A stretch of DNA of 64,000 nucleotides from Phytophthora sp. 'mugwort' (lineage: Eukaryota > Oomycota > Peronosporomycetes > Peronosporales > Peronosporaceae). Position numbers and translations under genes: made by a program. Positions 31,001 to 42,710 of the stretch are shown piece after piece. Under the pieces are notes generated by a model. That model searched no databases. It was not told where the DNA came from and saw only the letters and a program-made list of their open reading frames with translations. Position 1 is the first letter of the stretch, and each line of letters starts with the position of its first letter. The stretch covers positions 1,116,001-1,180,000 of the forward strand of contig JAUCEF010000014.1 in the NCBI GenBank assembly GCA_033558025.1, read 5' to 3'.

Positions 31001-31478
31001 ATGAAATTTTCCGAGCACTGGTGTAGACTGCTGAATGCTCGGCATAATAACTGGTGCTGAGGTGGTGGAGGTGTCGGAAGGCCTACGGAGGTGTTGCGAC
31101 GATCGCGAAGGCATATGTGAACTACATTTGGCCCAGACCGGATCCGGGTAAGGTTCCAGATACTCTTGGTGTAGCAACGTCCACTTTCCTTTGCAACCTT
31201 TACCCATACTTGATGCGACGTGCCGTAGGTGTGCTTCGGTATGTATGTCCCATGGTGTCAGCTGAAGTACTGCTGTCTCGTAAAGTGTCCTTCGGCCAGG
31301 AACGACGACTCCGGTTACTCTCAAGCAGGGCTGGGAGAAATTATTTCCGCTCAGTAATAACGGAATTGTTTCAACACAATTACGCATTACGAGTGTTTCT
31401 ATTTGACATATAGTAATATATTAGGTAGTTATTACTTTAATTTAATACAAAAAACAAGTCAAATCTGAACGACTGGTT
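28075..31478. other. Long stretch without a supported gene
   Basis: Short frames only. It includes the right arm of the dispersed inverted repeat (29186-29325) and an 11-G run (30004-30014). Sequence character is that of eroded repeats. The frame 29080-29574 overlaps the repeat and is not supported as a gene. Confidence 0.4.
29186..29325 (+). repeat. Right copy of the same dispersed repeat
   Basis: Matches the reverse complement of 25666-25805. On the minus strand the neighbouring frame (29034-29303) ends RPGTTKAKIRANVRKLPLA, which resembles the helix-turn-helix start of Tc1/mariner transposases in oomycetes. The repeat may therefore be a mariner-type remnant; this is a weak inference. Confidence 0.55.
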
Positions 31479-33477
31479 ATGACCGACCAACCGCCTGGTC
31501 CAAGTAAGCACCAACCGCCTGGTCCAAGTAAGCTTCCGTCGCGACATACTCGCATCTGCCCCCCACCACACCACTCATTTCTCAATTTCCCTTGCACAAC
31601 ACATCTTCAGCCACCCCCAACCCTCAAGCCTGCCGCCAAGGTCGCCAACAAGGACCTCACCGCCTTCTTCTACGACTCCACGGGGGACGGTGTGTACCGC
31701 TGCAAGCAGTGCGGGGCCGACCGCAAGCAGCTCTCAGGCACTGGGTACACAAACCTCGTAACGCACCTCTCGGTCAAGCACGCAAATCACCAAGCCCGGT
31801 ACGTCGCTGCGCATCAAGTGAAAGAGCGGCCCTTCCCGTCGTACGGCTTCGTCTCCGAGGAAACGTCCCACCACTTTCAATGGATGCTGTGGGTCGTTGA
31901 ACGCATGATGCCCATCAGCGAGGTCGACAATGAGCTGACGCGCGCGATGTCGTACTGGAGCGCCATCAGCTCGAAAATGCTCAGGAAGCTCATGAGGGTG
32001 TCGCCACCAAGGTAGGCGTACTCATTGCCGACCAGATGGGCAGCGCCTTTGGTCTGCTGTTTGACGGTTAGTCGCACACCACTGTCCACTACAACGGGCT
32101 CTACGCCATATATAATCGCGACAAACATCTTTGTCAGCGCTTGATCGGGTTGTCTCCCTTGGACGAAGGCAGCCAAGACGCAGACGCTCACATCGAGCCG
32201 ATGTGGACGGTGCTCTCCGTGTACGACAAGACAATCGATATGGTACAGTACCTGGTGGGCGATAACTGCTCGACCAATCAGTCGATTGCAAACAAGCTCT
32301 AGGCGCCTCTAATTGGCTGCTCAAGCCATCGTTTTAACCTCGCCGTTAACAAGTTCCTGGTCAGGTACGAACCTCTATCAGAAACGGTCAGTACCCTCAT
32401 GTTTCATCTGCGCCGGCCGCACAACGCCGCCCAGCTCGCCAAGCACACCAAGCTACACGCGGTCAAGCGCCATGTCACCCGCTGGTCGTCGGCGTTCGCT
32501 ATGTGTTGTATGCTCACGCACAGGCGACGAACGTGTCACAAGCTGGTAACAGTGGAAGTAACTAAGACGGACGAAGATGGCAGACGGAGATATCAGGGCA
32601 ATGGAACGGTACCGGTGGTACATTGCAGTTGCCAGTTCAGCCTAGCGCCACCATTGACGACGTGCCAGGATTCCGCGAAGGGAAGAGAGCAAGAAACGAT
32701 GGCGCAGAGGGAAGCGTCAAACAAGGTGTGCGTACATGTAAGCAAGTAGGTTGAATGTTTCGCTCTTTAACTAAAGCACTTTCCACTTTCTTCCTACCGA
32801 GCAAGTCTCCAGCACCTCCGCGCTTCAGTTCGGCTCCGCCCCACCAACTTCCTCGTGCAAGAAGCCTTTTCAATACTATGGTGGAGAGGTATGGGCGCAT
32901 CCGTGCTGAGATCCGCAAGGGTTGAAGCCGTTGATGAACTCGTCCCTAGCGGCGAAGCTCACAAGAAGCTCAACTGCTCAAGCACATGAAGAAGTTTGAG
33001 AGCGTCACGAAGCGTCGAACACCACGATGGCTGATGTACGTCTGCTTTTTTATTCTATTCTAACCGTTTTCGAGAACGCAGTCGTCAAGGTCACCAACGA
33101 CTCCAAGCTCTCGGCCGCGGAGGTGGCGGCTCTAGCGCCAATCGCGTTGGCATCAGAAACCGGCGCCGTAACTGAGCCGGCTGGCTTCAAGCGCAAGAAG
33201 CACGAGCCCGACTACGCGAAGCTGATTCTGCACGCGGGACCGAAGCAGTGCAAGGGCGACCGCGGGACCCGCTACAGTGCCATAGTGAAGATGCCCCCCT
33301 TCCCCCCCCCCCCCCCCCGACGTCGAATTTGGTGGAGCACCTCTTTTCCGAATGCCGCCTTATCCTGACGCCGCAACGCATTGGAATGCGACCGTCGAGC
33401 TTCGAGATGATCGCATTTCTTCGAGCGAACCGGTCTTTTTTTATGGACCGTGTCGACTCTGATCGACTTAGATAGCG
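31479..33477 (+). pseudogene. hAT transposase copy 1, broken
   Basis: An N-terminal Pro-rich leader precedes a BED-type zinc finger (YRCKQCGADRKQL...H...H, about 31700-31785). A frame change near 31900-32010 leads to FGLLFDG followed by a stop, then VGDNCSTNQSIANKL and LIGCSSHRFNLAVN, the catalytic-region motifs of hAT enzymes. The dimerisation part (hATC) reads PPTSNLVEHLFSECRLILTP near 33315-33375. It is cut from the preceding part by a run of 17 C. Inactive. It points toward hAT copy 2. Confidence 0.75.
33302..33318 (+). repeat. Homopolymer run of 17 C inside hAT copy 1
   Basis: The tract sits just before the hATC domain and changes its frame relative to the upstream coding part. Length is likely unstable. 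Confidence 0.9.
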
Positions 33478-34358
33478 ATGCCTAGCGATCAAGTCTAGAG
33501 TAGATAAGTGCTTCAAGTGACATGGGGTCTCCAATTTGCAGTTGCTGCGGCCGTTATTACCATTGAATGACTCGATATGGCCGCCATTACTACGGCTGCC
33601 GGTTGCTCCCAATGCAATATCATACTGTATTGTCCGATCTCTGCTCTCCAGGCTAATCCCTTACGAAGCCATAGTTCTGTAGATTTGGGCTCGCTTCCGC
33701 CTCATGAAGCCGCAACAAAATTGTAGACGACGGTGTATATCTGGGTGCTTTAGGGGACGACATGCGCGCCATTGCCAACAGATGTTCATCAGCGCGTCCA
33801 CATCTGGCTTGACCTCTTCGTCACTGATGGGTTTATGGTCATGAGGACGCTACGTTGGTTTATATGTATTTATGGTATGTGTGGCCAGTTTCGCTGTGCG
33901 TCAATGGCTGATATTCACCTGAAAATTGCAAGAAAGCCACGTTTCCGTAGATGTAGCGCGGTTATCCTGACGATCCACAGCGCAATTGGTACAGAATTGC
34001 TGCGACTGCCTCGCTCTTCGACCATTCTCGTTTGGTCGCAACTTGCTCAGCATGAAGTTGCTTCAGAAGCGCAAATTCGTGGGCTGCGAACTCCGTGATA
34101 ATATCATATTCAGGTTCCAATCGAAGCAACCCACGGATTTCTTGCGACTGAAGTGGGTAAGCTTGGTGAAAACGTTTGTTGGCAGAGACCGTATATCGTC
34201 TGCGCCAAATTTCGAGAAAATAGATTGGCCTCAATGCTGTTAGTTCAAAGCTGAACCAAGTCGAAGATTTTTCCCACTGTCTGTGCTCAGCAACCTGAGC
34301 TGACTTGGTGCGGAAAATTCAGTGATGCCGAGTACGGAGTTATATATCAATGCAGTCG
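33478..34358. other. Spacer between the two hAT copies
   Basis: No coding motifs recognised on either strand. The 3' terminal repeats of both hAT elements should lie here, but I could not identify them by eye. Confidence 0.4.
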
Positions 34359-35948
34359 TCAGAAGAAGTTTGAAATTAACAACGCGATGAACGCCCATTT
34401 CGCTCGGGCGTTCTTAGAGCACACATGATCGACTGTATGCACGTCCCAGTACTCGCGGTTGTACATCAAGTACATTACCATCTCAAGCGAGCCGATGTCG
34501 GGGCGCTTGCGCAGGTCAGTGTAGACGAGTTTCACGGACGAGAAAAAACGCTCCCATTCGTTGGATGTAGGGGGGATGAACGACGTGCTGACGTACTGAG
34601 ATGGCTTCGCCACCTTGCGCTTGGTGAGCGCGCCCACGACGAACGACGGCTCTTCTTCCACGAGCGGGTGGGGCGCGTGGACGCCCTGCTTGAACGGCAG
34701 GCACACCGCCCTCTCTGCACCTGTAAGTGCAGCACCTCGCTGCAACTTGATGATCCCACTCTCCAGCTCGGGGAAGTTGACGATCTCAGCAGACGGAATG
34801 AGGCGGCCCTTGAGCTGCGGGTACGTCTTGATGACGTGGTCGAACAGTCGCCGCGCACCAGAGAGGGTCAGTGATGTTTTTTGCAGTGCCTTTGTGGCGT
34901 TTTCAAGGTTGGCCATGTCGGAGACCAAATCTTGACGCGCTCGTGATCGGACCGGCGCAACAAAAGCGGCGCGATGTCGTACTCAAGAAGAGTACTGTGG
35001 CCAAGAGACGTGATGGCTGACTCCAGCTCGACGTATCGAGCGAGCATGGCGAACGTACTGGACCAAAGGGTTTCATTGCGGATGAGTCGCTTACACGGCG
35101 AAGTAGGGCCTGACCCTTAATAGTGCGCATTTTGGTCATCAGCGCGTGAACCTTGGCGATGACGGGCACCTCCAGCTTGATGACGTCCTTGACAGCCAAA
35201 TTAAATCGATGGCTTGCGCACCCGATCAGCGGGATCGCGCCCTCGCGCCGACCAATGTACTGGTTTACCGAACAATTGTCGCCTACCATAAAGGTGACAG
35301 ACTCCCACGGCTTGTTATAGCGCGATAGGGTGTCCGCGATGAAATCGAATTGGCTTTGTGCACTGAGATCTTCCTCAATTTCGACAGGGTTGAAGGCCAA
35401 GAGGATGTACTCTCGGCTGGAGCAGTCGAGATCATCATAGTAGCTGTCTTGAGCCGGGGCCAGGGACGCTTCACCGCTATCGATCACCGCAAAGATGGCG
35501 AGGTAGTGACGCCCCGAGTCGCTCCACCCGTCAAGAACAAATCCAAATTGCGTCGGGAGCTTCAAGGCCACGCGCTACTCGGCCAGCTGGAACACGCGTT
35601 TGATGTAGCGCTTCAGCGTCTCCACAGAGATCTGGGACAGCGAGGAGTTGGCACGAGCCCTTGGGTTCTCCACGAAGGTGAACGGCAAGCGATCCATGAC
35701 GACCCAGTCAAGCCAGCGGTAGATGTCACGCTTCCGGGCGTCCACGACGCGGAGCTGGAGCGCGTTCACTGGCGGGAGCGCTCCCGAGCCTCTTGCTCGT
35801 ATGTTGGATGGTGGCGCTTCAGATAGTTGAGGAGGTTTGTGTACCCATGCACACTACGGTACAACTTCTTGCAGGTTGTGCACAGGTACGTGCCGTCGTC
35901 CTGCTTGGTGAATAGGATGGTGCAGATCGTCTTGGGCGTCGAGGTCAC
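34359..35948 (-). pseudogene. hAT transposase copy 2, lightly damaged
   Basis: Starts MTSTPKTICTILFTKQDDG at 35948 with a BED-type zinc finger (CTTCKKLYRSVHGYTNLLNYLKRHH split by CxxC and HxH spacing). After a shift it reads RWLDWVVMDRLPF, then the long frame 34903-35571 with FGFVLDGWSDSGRHY, FMVGDNCSVNQYIG and LIGCASHRFNLAVKD. Another shift leads to the frame 34359-34928, which holds the hATC part PPTSNEWERFFSSVKLVYTD. It is better preserved than copy 1, with about three frame changes. Confidence 0.8.
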
Positions 35949-37876
35949 TGTTGAGGAGGCAACAGTGAGTGTGGGCTTGAGGAAATAGTAGAATGGGAGC
36001 TGGCTTCTTTGTGATGCTTCAGTAAGCCGCGGTGGGTGTCGACGGCAGGGCTGAACGACTGGTTACGAGCGCGGTCTCGGTGGCTGGCTGTGAGCGGTTG
36101 CCGCCAAATTTGAACTTAAAAATAATTGCAGAATAATTTGGTCGAGTAAAATACATAATTACGTATATATACGCGAATACATTATAATATTAACTATTTT
36201 TTTGGCATCACTGGGTAAATTTCGCTTGGGTCTTGTTCGTTCGACTTGTTTCCCATGAGTTTCCTCATGTACTTCGAGCTGCGGTATCTCAGGATGTAGT
36301 CCACTGCACATGATTCCACTTGGCACACACTTCTGGAATCTGTGTCGCGAAAACGCTGGGTTCCGTCGGTGTCTGCCCCCAAGGCAAGGTTGTGCTGTGC
36401 AAAAGAAGTTAGTAATGCTAGTAAGTGAGTTCTGGCTTTCCCCCAAAAATATACAACCTGTAAGGTGAAGATGTCAAGTATACGTACGCCCCGATTTTTC
36501 GTAATTTTGAGCGAATTGCTTCCAGATGACTCGTAGACACAATAGGGGCGTCGCCTCCGGCATCCGTATACGGATTCTTGTCGACGTAAAGGTCAACAAG
36601 CCGAACCTGGGCTAAATTGCTGGCAATACAACTTTCTCATTCCGAGTGCTTTACGGAAATACTTCAGGTACGGGCCAGGTCTAGTTCTTTTTTACGGACT
36701 TGATATGACATGCACACTGAGGTTGCGTTGCGCGACGTAAATAGCTGCCACGATAGCCACTTATTCTTGGCGTTGTCACAACTGTTTTCGGTGAACCTAG
36801 TAATAACATGAAAAATGGCCTTGTTTAACTATCACCGCGCTACGAAACACGCTACCAATGAGCTTGCGGTTGGCGTTGTCACAAACACATATCCTAGGTC
36901 CATCGGATTCACTACTCATTTTTATACCATACTATGTAAAAGAGCTTGCGTCTCGTCATGGTTTTCAAGTTTTGCCAGTGTTCGCCTCAATATTTGACCT
37001 ACCACATTTCGCACGAGCAGCAGCATACGAATACTTGTACACTGTTCCTTACTGCCATCACTGTAGGCGGTAGTGGTCTGCATCCTGTAAGCGGAGCTCC
37101 GCCCTCGCTCCAATTCGAGATCGAATACGGTAGTACCGCTTCTGGCACCACCGCACAATATTCGCCACCCCATCTGCTATCCCTTTGGTAGAAAGCATTC
37201 TATCATATACTATGTCAACATATCTGAGGAAATACCAGTCTTATAAGTAAGAAAATAAAGCACACCCATTTTTGAGAAAGCCAGGTATGCGTCGCAAAAT
37301 GTTGAAAATGACTTCCTGGTCAGCTCCTGCGAGCGTGCACTCGTTTTGTCAACGTCGCGGTGCGCCAGATCTTCCATTTGTTTCCCACTTTATCCTGGCG
37401 ACGCCATTCTTCAGCCTCGGCCTTCTCTGCACGACGGCGAGCCGCTTGGGCAACAATATCGTCGCGGGGCAGCCTATCCAGAGAGCAACGCGGTTTGTTA
37501 ATATAACGACTCTACTGTGATGCCATACAGCTTTTTTAAATTATGCTATGTACAGGCAGGACAAGAAGAAGATCAGAAGTCAGAGAACGGGTATAACCTG
37601 ACATGCCGACTACAGAGCGGCGATTCTTATGTGGAGGCCAAACCCTGTCTGTATGGACGAAGCGGTTCGTGAAGCATTAATGCTAGGAGGGTTTGACGAT
37701 TAGTTGATGAGCGATACGCTTTGTCTCCCGATAGAATTGCGAGGTATCCAGCAGCCATTTATTCTAGAAATTCTAGAAGGGGCTGGAAAAACTGCCAAAA
37801 TTCCCCGTTTTTCTTACGACTCACGCCCGCATTTGATGAACTACACAATTCATTTACCATTCCACCATACCGTCAC
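35949..37876. other. No supported gene
   Basis: Includes the presumed 5' terminal part of hAT copy 2 and unassigned short frames (for example 36159-36446 minus, 36815-37191 plus). None shows a recognisable domain. Confidence 0.4.
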
Positions 37877-39139
37877 TCATTCATCATCCTTGTCGAGTGA
37901 GTCTTCAAGAAGTAAAGAGTCCATCATCCGGGCAACTTCAGCACTATCCTCCTCCACTGACATTACGACTAGCTTGGTGAACTGGTATCCGTCCACGGTA
38001 CCGTTTGATGCGTTTGTGGTATCCATAGGAATGAAGCGTACAAAAGTCTGCATAATGGTCCGTAAAAGCGGTTCGTCTGAGTTATTTGGACGCACAACGC
38101 ACCATCCAGTCTCGTCCGAGTGCATTCCATTAAACTCGCCTTCTCCCTCGGACAATGCTCGCCAAACGACAATCATTCGCTCTGCCTCTACATATCTGCG
38201 CATCACAAAGTGAACAAGCATGCGTACCCGATCTCCGGACTCTCTCGATACATGCACATGCGCCTTGGCTGCTAAAATGTTTTCTGGATCGATAACGTCG
38301 TAGTGATACCAATTCTTTTGACGATATAAGCGAAGCATCGACTGCCACATTGTGTCCCCCGTCTGCTTGAAGCTAAATGGAATCAGCATCACGTCCAAAT
38401 TGTCTAGATATTCGACATCTCCATCTCGTTTCCGCCCTGGCTCCAACCTGTACGAACTCGCTGGCTGCTCCTCGACTCCACAAGCTTGGAAAACCTCATC
38501 TGTCCGTGGATACACCACATCCAAATCATGCAGAAACTCCTCAAACAGCACGGTATCATCCGCGTCAAGTTGCACACTGCATTGCGTCTCCATCTCGATG
38601 TTCATCATTGTACTCTTTTGCCACCCGTCTACGCGTTCTCGTATCATCTGTCCAAGCTCTTCGATCACTTCCGCTCGGCTCGCCACCGCATTCTGCAGTC
38701 GTCGCTGTTGCTCTTCGGCTACCAGCCGACCTTCCATCTGTCTAATGGCAATGGCTCTACACGCAGATGTTACCAGAGTGATGCCTCCAAGAGCCTTCGC
38801 TCTCTTCCGAGCACGTTGCAGTCCTTCCAGCTCTTCGGACAGATGCCTCTCTTCTTCTTCTAGTGTCTGCCGCTCATTCTGGCGGTTGGTGCGGCACTTG
38901 ATTCGTCTCTTGGCTGCCTTTATCGCCCCATGTTGTTTAGTCGCTGTGTGAGTATTAGGGACGGCGGGGTCGAGGATGTCAACGCTGCCGTGCAGCAACG
39001 CCTCGGTCTCCGCTAAGAGCTGGCCACTTTCCAGCAAAAGGTTGGTGGTAATATCTGGCCCATGAGGCTCTACTGACACCTCGCAGCCATCAAGGAACCC
39101 CGTCAGGTCTGCCAGGAACGTAGAGTCGTGGTCGATCAT
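37877..39139 (-). CDS. bZIP + START-like protein (M96-like family), full length
   Basis: 420 residues from the ATG at 39139 (MIDHDSTFLADLTGFLDG), chosen because it aligns with the start of the paralogue at 40846; an upstream in-frame ATG at 39190 would add 17 residues. A basic region and heptads (KRRIKCRTNRQNERQTLEEEE...LSEELEGL) are followed by a second coiled coil (EGRLVAEEQQRRLQNAV). The C-terminal 200 residues hold the family pattern VMLIPFSFKQTGDTMWQSM, HFVMRRYVEAERMIVVWRAL and SEGEGEFNGMHSDETGW, a START-like fold seen in oomycete proteins often annotated as M96 mating-specific. It probably binds DNA as a dimer, and the C-terminal domain may bind a lipid or other small ligand. Intact. 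Confidence 0.8.
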   Translation of the reverse strand: MIDHDSTFLADLTGFLDGCEVSVEPHGPDITTNLLLESGQLLAETEALLHGSVDILDPAVPNTHTATKQHGAIKAAKRRIKCRTNRQNERQTLEEEERHLSEELEGLQRARKRAKALGGITLVTSACRAIAIRQMEGRLVAEEQQRRLQNAVASRAEVIEELGQMIRERVDGWQKSTMMNIEMETQCSVQLDADDTVLFEEFLHDLDVVYPRTDEVFQACGVEEQPASSYRLEPGRKRDGDVEYLDNLDVMLIPFSFKQTGDTMWQSMLRLYRQKNWYHYDVIDPENILAAKAHVHVSRESGDRVRMLVHFVMRRYVEAERMIVVWRALSEGEGEFNGMHSDETGWCVVRPNNSDEPLLRTIMQTFVRFIPMDTTNASNGTVDGYQFTKLVVMSVEEDSAEVARMMDSLLLEDSLDKDDE

Positions 39140-39299
39140 CGTCGCCTGCGGTACCAAAGGCTTTTTGACTGAATACCGTATATTATTCATTTTGGGGATA
39201 CTTATGAAATGATGTTTCCGGTATTTTTCTAAATACCGGTAGTGTGAGATGTACTGAATGTTGTTATTGTAAACTATGTGTCGTCGATCATGAGCCGTT

Positions 39300-40392
39300 C
39301 GAGCGTGTCATGACTCTGTTGTAATCCTCGTTGATCGAGTCTTTTAAGGTGTCGTTAAGAACTCTACAATTTGCTCCTGAGCAAACGCCGTGCTGAAGTG
39401 CAAGGGCGAACAGCGCACGTGCATCTCCATTGAGGTGCCAATATGAGGTGCAGATGGTCGCAACCGGCACCATCCAGATTCGTTCGAGTGCATGCCGATG
39501 AAAATTCCTTCCCCTTCAGCATAGAGCTTCCAGACCAGCACCATGCTATTGGCTTCGATGTAGCAGCGCGCAACGAGACGCTGTCTCAAGCACACGGTGG
39601 TCCCTGTTGCAAGAGCCATTTTGACCTGAAACGTGACTGCGATGGTGTTCTTTGTGTCCTTCAGACACTCGTACGGTTGGCGCCCATACTGTCGGTGCTC
39701 AAAAGCCGCCAAGCGCCAAAACATTCGACACATCGGCAAGAACTGGAACGGGAACAACCTCTTGATCACATGCAGGTACTCCTTAGGGTAACCGCTCGTT
39801 GGGTCCGTGATCGTTGAATCTGTCCTGCCTTCCTTCATTGATGTCAACCACAGGTGCGGAAAACTTCATCAAGTCGAGCATAGTTGGCGTCCACTTCTCT
39901 AAGAAAAATCTTGCACAGTTCGGCACTCGGTGGTGGGAAACAAATCATCGGAGCCAATTCATTCGCCGTAGCAGCTTTCCGAGCGAGTCTCCGGAAAACG
40001 GCCTTGCGAAGGTCCTTAATCAACTTGGCTTTAGTGGAGACGGCAACATGAAGTCGCTTTTGTTCGCCTTGAGCGCGTCGTAACGACTCGATCTCCCACG
40101 CGGCAATAGCTTTCCATATCTCAATGTTGCTGGAGTTCAAGCTACTATCACAACGCTCTGCTCCTTTTCGCGCAGGGTCAGTCGTTTGGAAGCATCGTCG
40201 TGGGCGCTGCTGTCATTACTACTGGCGTCTGAGAATGTGGCAACCGACGGAAACCCCCGAAGTCAAGCTGAGACTTGATTATCCTCCAATTCAAAAGCGT
40301 CATCGATGCCAAGGAATTGCAGTGTATCCGAGTCCAGGATATTCACACCGCGTCGAGAAAATCTTCGTCATTTGTCATCGATTGAATCATGA
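39300..40392 (-). pseudogene. bZIP + START-like paralogue, broken
   Basis: Traces of the start (MTNDEDFLDAV near 40380) are followed by a coiled-coil part in the frame 39844-40140 (IAAWEIESLRRAQGEQKRLH) ending at a stop after YARLDEVFRTCG. A shifted frame (39344-39847) then holds the START-like domain (FQFLPMCRMFWRLAAFEH, RCYIEANSMVLVWKLYAEG, GMHSNESGWCRLRP). The basic region is lost. It lies between intact paralogues on both sides, consistent with tandem duplication and decay. Confidence 0.72.
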
Positions 40393-40845
40393 TGACTCTG
40401 TCTGGAGTCCACAGCTTCTGTGCTTGTGGTGGCTGTAGGCTTGAGTCTACTGGTTTGATGTTTACGCTTTGTGCAGTTTATGGGAAGTTGCATAATTCAG
40501 CACTTGAGTTGCTGCAAGCACATCATGTGATATCGCAAATGTTGCTATGAAGCTGAGCTGAGCGTGTGACCAGTGTGCCCACTCCAACTGAATTGCTAGT
40601 AGTACAGGTGCCAGATATATTCGGGGCCTCACTTCGCATTACGTGAGCTTATTTAAGAGCATGTGGGGACGGGACCTTAACGGTAGAGTGAAGAAGTTCC
40701 AAAAAAAAAATAAGTTGCTGAGGTCATGTTGCCAGAAGGTCTCCCCACCCACACCATGCGACATGTGCAAATATACGTTGCACGAACGGCGCAGAAGTAC
40801 CGTGGTGGTCGCCATCTCGAAACATTATCACCTCCGACGCTGTCA
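40393..40845. other. Intergenic between divergent bZIP paralogues
   Basis: No gene seen. Promoter sequence for the gene at 40846 is expected here. An in-frame upstream ATG at 40726 is judged less likely to be the start because the added residues have no match in paralogues. Confidence 0.4.
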
Positions 40846-42159
40846 ATGGCGAGCGACCAGGTCGAAGATGCCGCCTTGTTGACCGATCTGACGGAGTTTC
40901 TACTGGGATACGACGCTCTACAGCTTCCTCCTGAGCTTCAAATCCAATCCGCAACAACAAGCGACACGAAGGACTTGCTACACGACAGCAACCAGCTCTT
41001 GATGGAGACTGAGGCCCTTCTCGCTTCAGTTGAGGTTCCCGACTCGGTATCTCCCACCATCACTTCAGTCCCAACATTAACAGCGAATTCTGCATTAAAA
41101 CCACACAAAACCGCAGCGGAGTTACGTCGGGAGGTCCAAAATGCACAAGCAGCAAAGAGAAGGCTCAAGTACCGTAGCAAGCTCAAGAACGAGCGACAAA
41201 CGCTACGCGAGCAGGAACAAACTCTATCGGAACACTTGAGTCACTTGCAGCGCATGAGAAAGCGAGCGAAGAGTTTGCGGTTACAAAATGCGACAATATC
41301 AGAGTGGAAGGACATTGCAACGAGGCAAATACAAGGTCGACTGGAGGCTGAGGAGCAGCAAAGGAGATTGAAAAATGCCGTAGCTCTTCGATCTCAAGTC
41401 ATTTCAGAGGTTAAAGAGATGATGTGGCAGCCATTGAATGCCCAGTTCATTTATGTGGGCAACACAATCCATGAGCAATTGGACGCGGAGGATAAAGCGC
41501 TGTTTGAGGACTATCTGCAAGATTTAGACGTGGTTTATAGGAGAACGGACGAGGTTCTCGAGACTTGTGGGGCGCACGAGGACCCGGTCATGTCGTATAG
41601 GATCGGACCCGAACGCAAACGCGATGGACACATGGAGTTTATAGACAACTTGGATGTACTATTCGTACCTTTTACCTTCGAGCAGACTTGCAGTGCACTG
41701 TGGAAATCCATGGTCCATGTGCATCAACAGGAAGGACGTCAACATTATGGTGGCATTATTGACCAAGGAAACACCATCGCAGTCAAGTTCCATTTGCGCT
41801 GTCCAAGTGAAACTGGCAAACCAGTCGAATTAATGGTTCACTTTGTGATGCGGAGATATCTTGAAGCTGAACGCATGGTGTTAGTTTGGAGAGCGCTGTC
41901 TGAGGGACAAGGCAAGTTCACGGGTATGCACTCGGACGAGACTGGGTGGTGTCTTGTGTATCCTAATGACATGTACGGAGACTGTGATGACCCTCTCATG
42001 CGGACCGTCATGCAGACTTATGTGCGATTCATACCTTTGAATATCACGAACAAGCTGTCGAGCGAGGAGCGTTCCGATCAATTCGTTAGTCTTGTGGTAT
42101 CGTCAATAGATGAAGACGCAGAAGAAATTGCGCGCATGATGGATTCGCTGGTCAATTGA
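40846..42159 (+). CDS. bZIP + START-like protein (M96-like family), full length
   Basis: 437 residues from ATG 40846 (MASDQVEDAALLTDLTEFLLG). The basic/heptad region is AAKRRLKYRSKLKNERQTL through LSEHLSHLQRMRKRAK, with a second coiled coil at EGRLEAEEQQRRLKNAVAL-like sequence (here QGRLEAEEQQ). The C-terminal START-like part has VLFVPFTFEQTCSALWKSM, HFVMRRYLEAERMVLVWRAL and GMHSDETGWCLV. It is the closest relative of the gene at 37877-39139; the two probably arose by duplication with inversion around the dead copy between them. Intact, nuclear role expected. Confidence 0.82.
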   Translation: MASDQVEDAALLTDLTEFLLGYDALQLPPELQIQSATTSDTKDLLHDSNQLLMETEALLASVEVPDSVSPTITSVPTLTANSALKPHKTAAELRREVQNAQAAKRRLKYRSKLKNERQTLREQEQTLSEHLSHLQRMRKRAKSLRLQNATISEWKDIATRQIQGRLEAEEQQRRLKNAVALRSQVISEVKEMMWQPLNAQFIYVGNTIHEQLDAEDKALFEDYLQDLDVVYRRTDEVLETCGAHEDPVMSYRIGPERKRDGHMEFIDNLDVLFVPFTFEQTCSALWKSMVHVHQQEGRQHYGGIIDQGNTIAVKFHLRCPSETGKPVELMVHFVMRRYLEAERMVLVWRALSEGQGKFTGMHSDETGWCLVYPNDMYGDCDDPLMRTVMQTYVRFIPLNITNKLSSEERSDQFVSLVVSSIDEDAEEIARMMDSLVN

Positions 42160-42283
42160 CGGCGCGCTCGACGAGGACGTAGTGGTGCAAAATTCATGAG
42201 TGATCGTGAATAGATAACTTTCAGCTTGTGGGTGATTAAATCTGCAAAAGTTTGAAAGAGCAAATTGTGCCTTTTGAACGCCT

Positions 42284-42710
42284 TTGATATTGGCGTCGAC
42301 GCCAAGTGATGCTCAGGCTGATATTGCACTGCTCGACTACATTCAGGACATGAACGATATGCACGTTCGAACAGATACACTGTCTTTCAGTGTTTGTCAA
42401 GTTGACGAGTCGTCGCTGGGTGCAGTACTCCGAATTCCGAGATGTGTTATGGATGCTGTCTGTTTAGATCAAACCTACAATGCTATGCGAAAATCTATTA
42501 TTTAAAATGATAAAAGCACTACAACGGTGTCTCCGAATCTAATTTCCGCTGTGTGTCCAAGGAATATGGTAAACCAGTGGATTTCTGGGTTCACTTCGTT
42601 AAGCGCAACTGCACAGAAGAATTATCGTGGAAGGCTCTGACTGAAGGCAAAAGGAAGTTTTGTGAGCTTTCGCGCGGACGAAACAGTTGCGCGCGTAAAC
42701 ATGTGTGATG
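42284..42710 (+). pseudogene. Fragment of a bZIP + START-like paralogue
   Basis: Short shifted frames recall the family: DIALLDYIQDMNDMHVRTDTL aligns with the segment before the START-like domain of its neighbours, and SFRADETVARV in another frame recalls GMHSDETGW. The N-terminal bZIP part and most of the domain are missing. It lies 125 bases downstream of the intact gene. Confidence 0.5.

Noticed and set aside
34425..34874. 149-residue open frame on the plus strand
   Set aside because: Antisense shadow of the hAT copy 2 C-terminal coding region; rich in His/Arg as expected of such shadows.
31465..36065. 15-base match CTGAACGACTGGTTA at 31465-31479 and 36051-36065 near the two hAT elements
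   Set aside because: Same strand although the elements point in opposite directions, and one 15-base match is expected by chance among all pairs in 64 kb.
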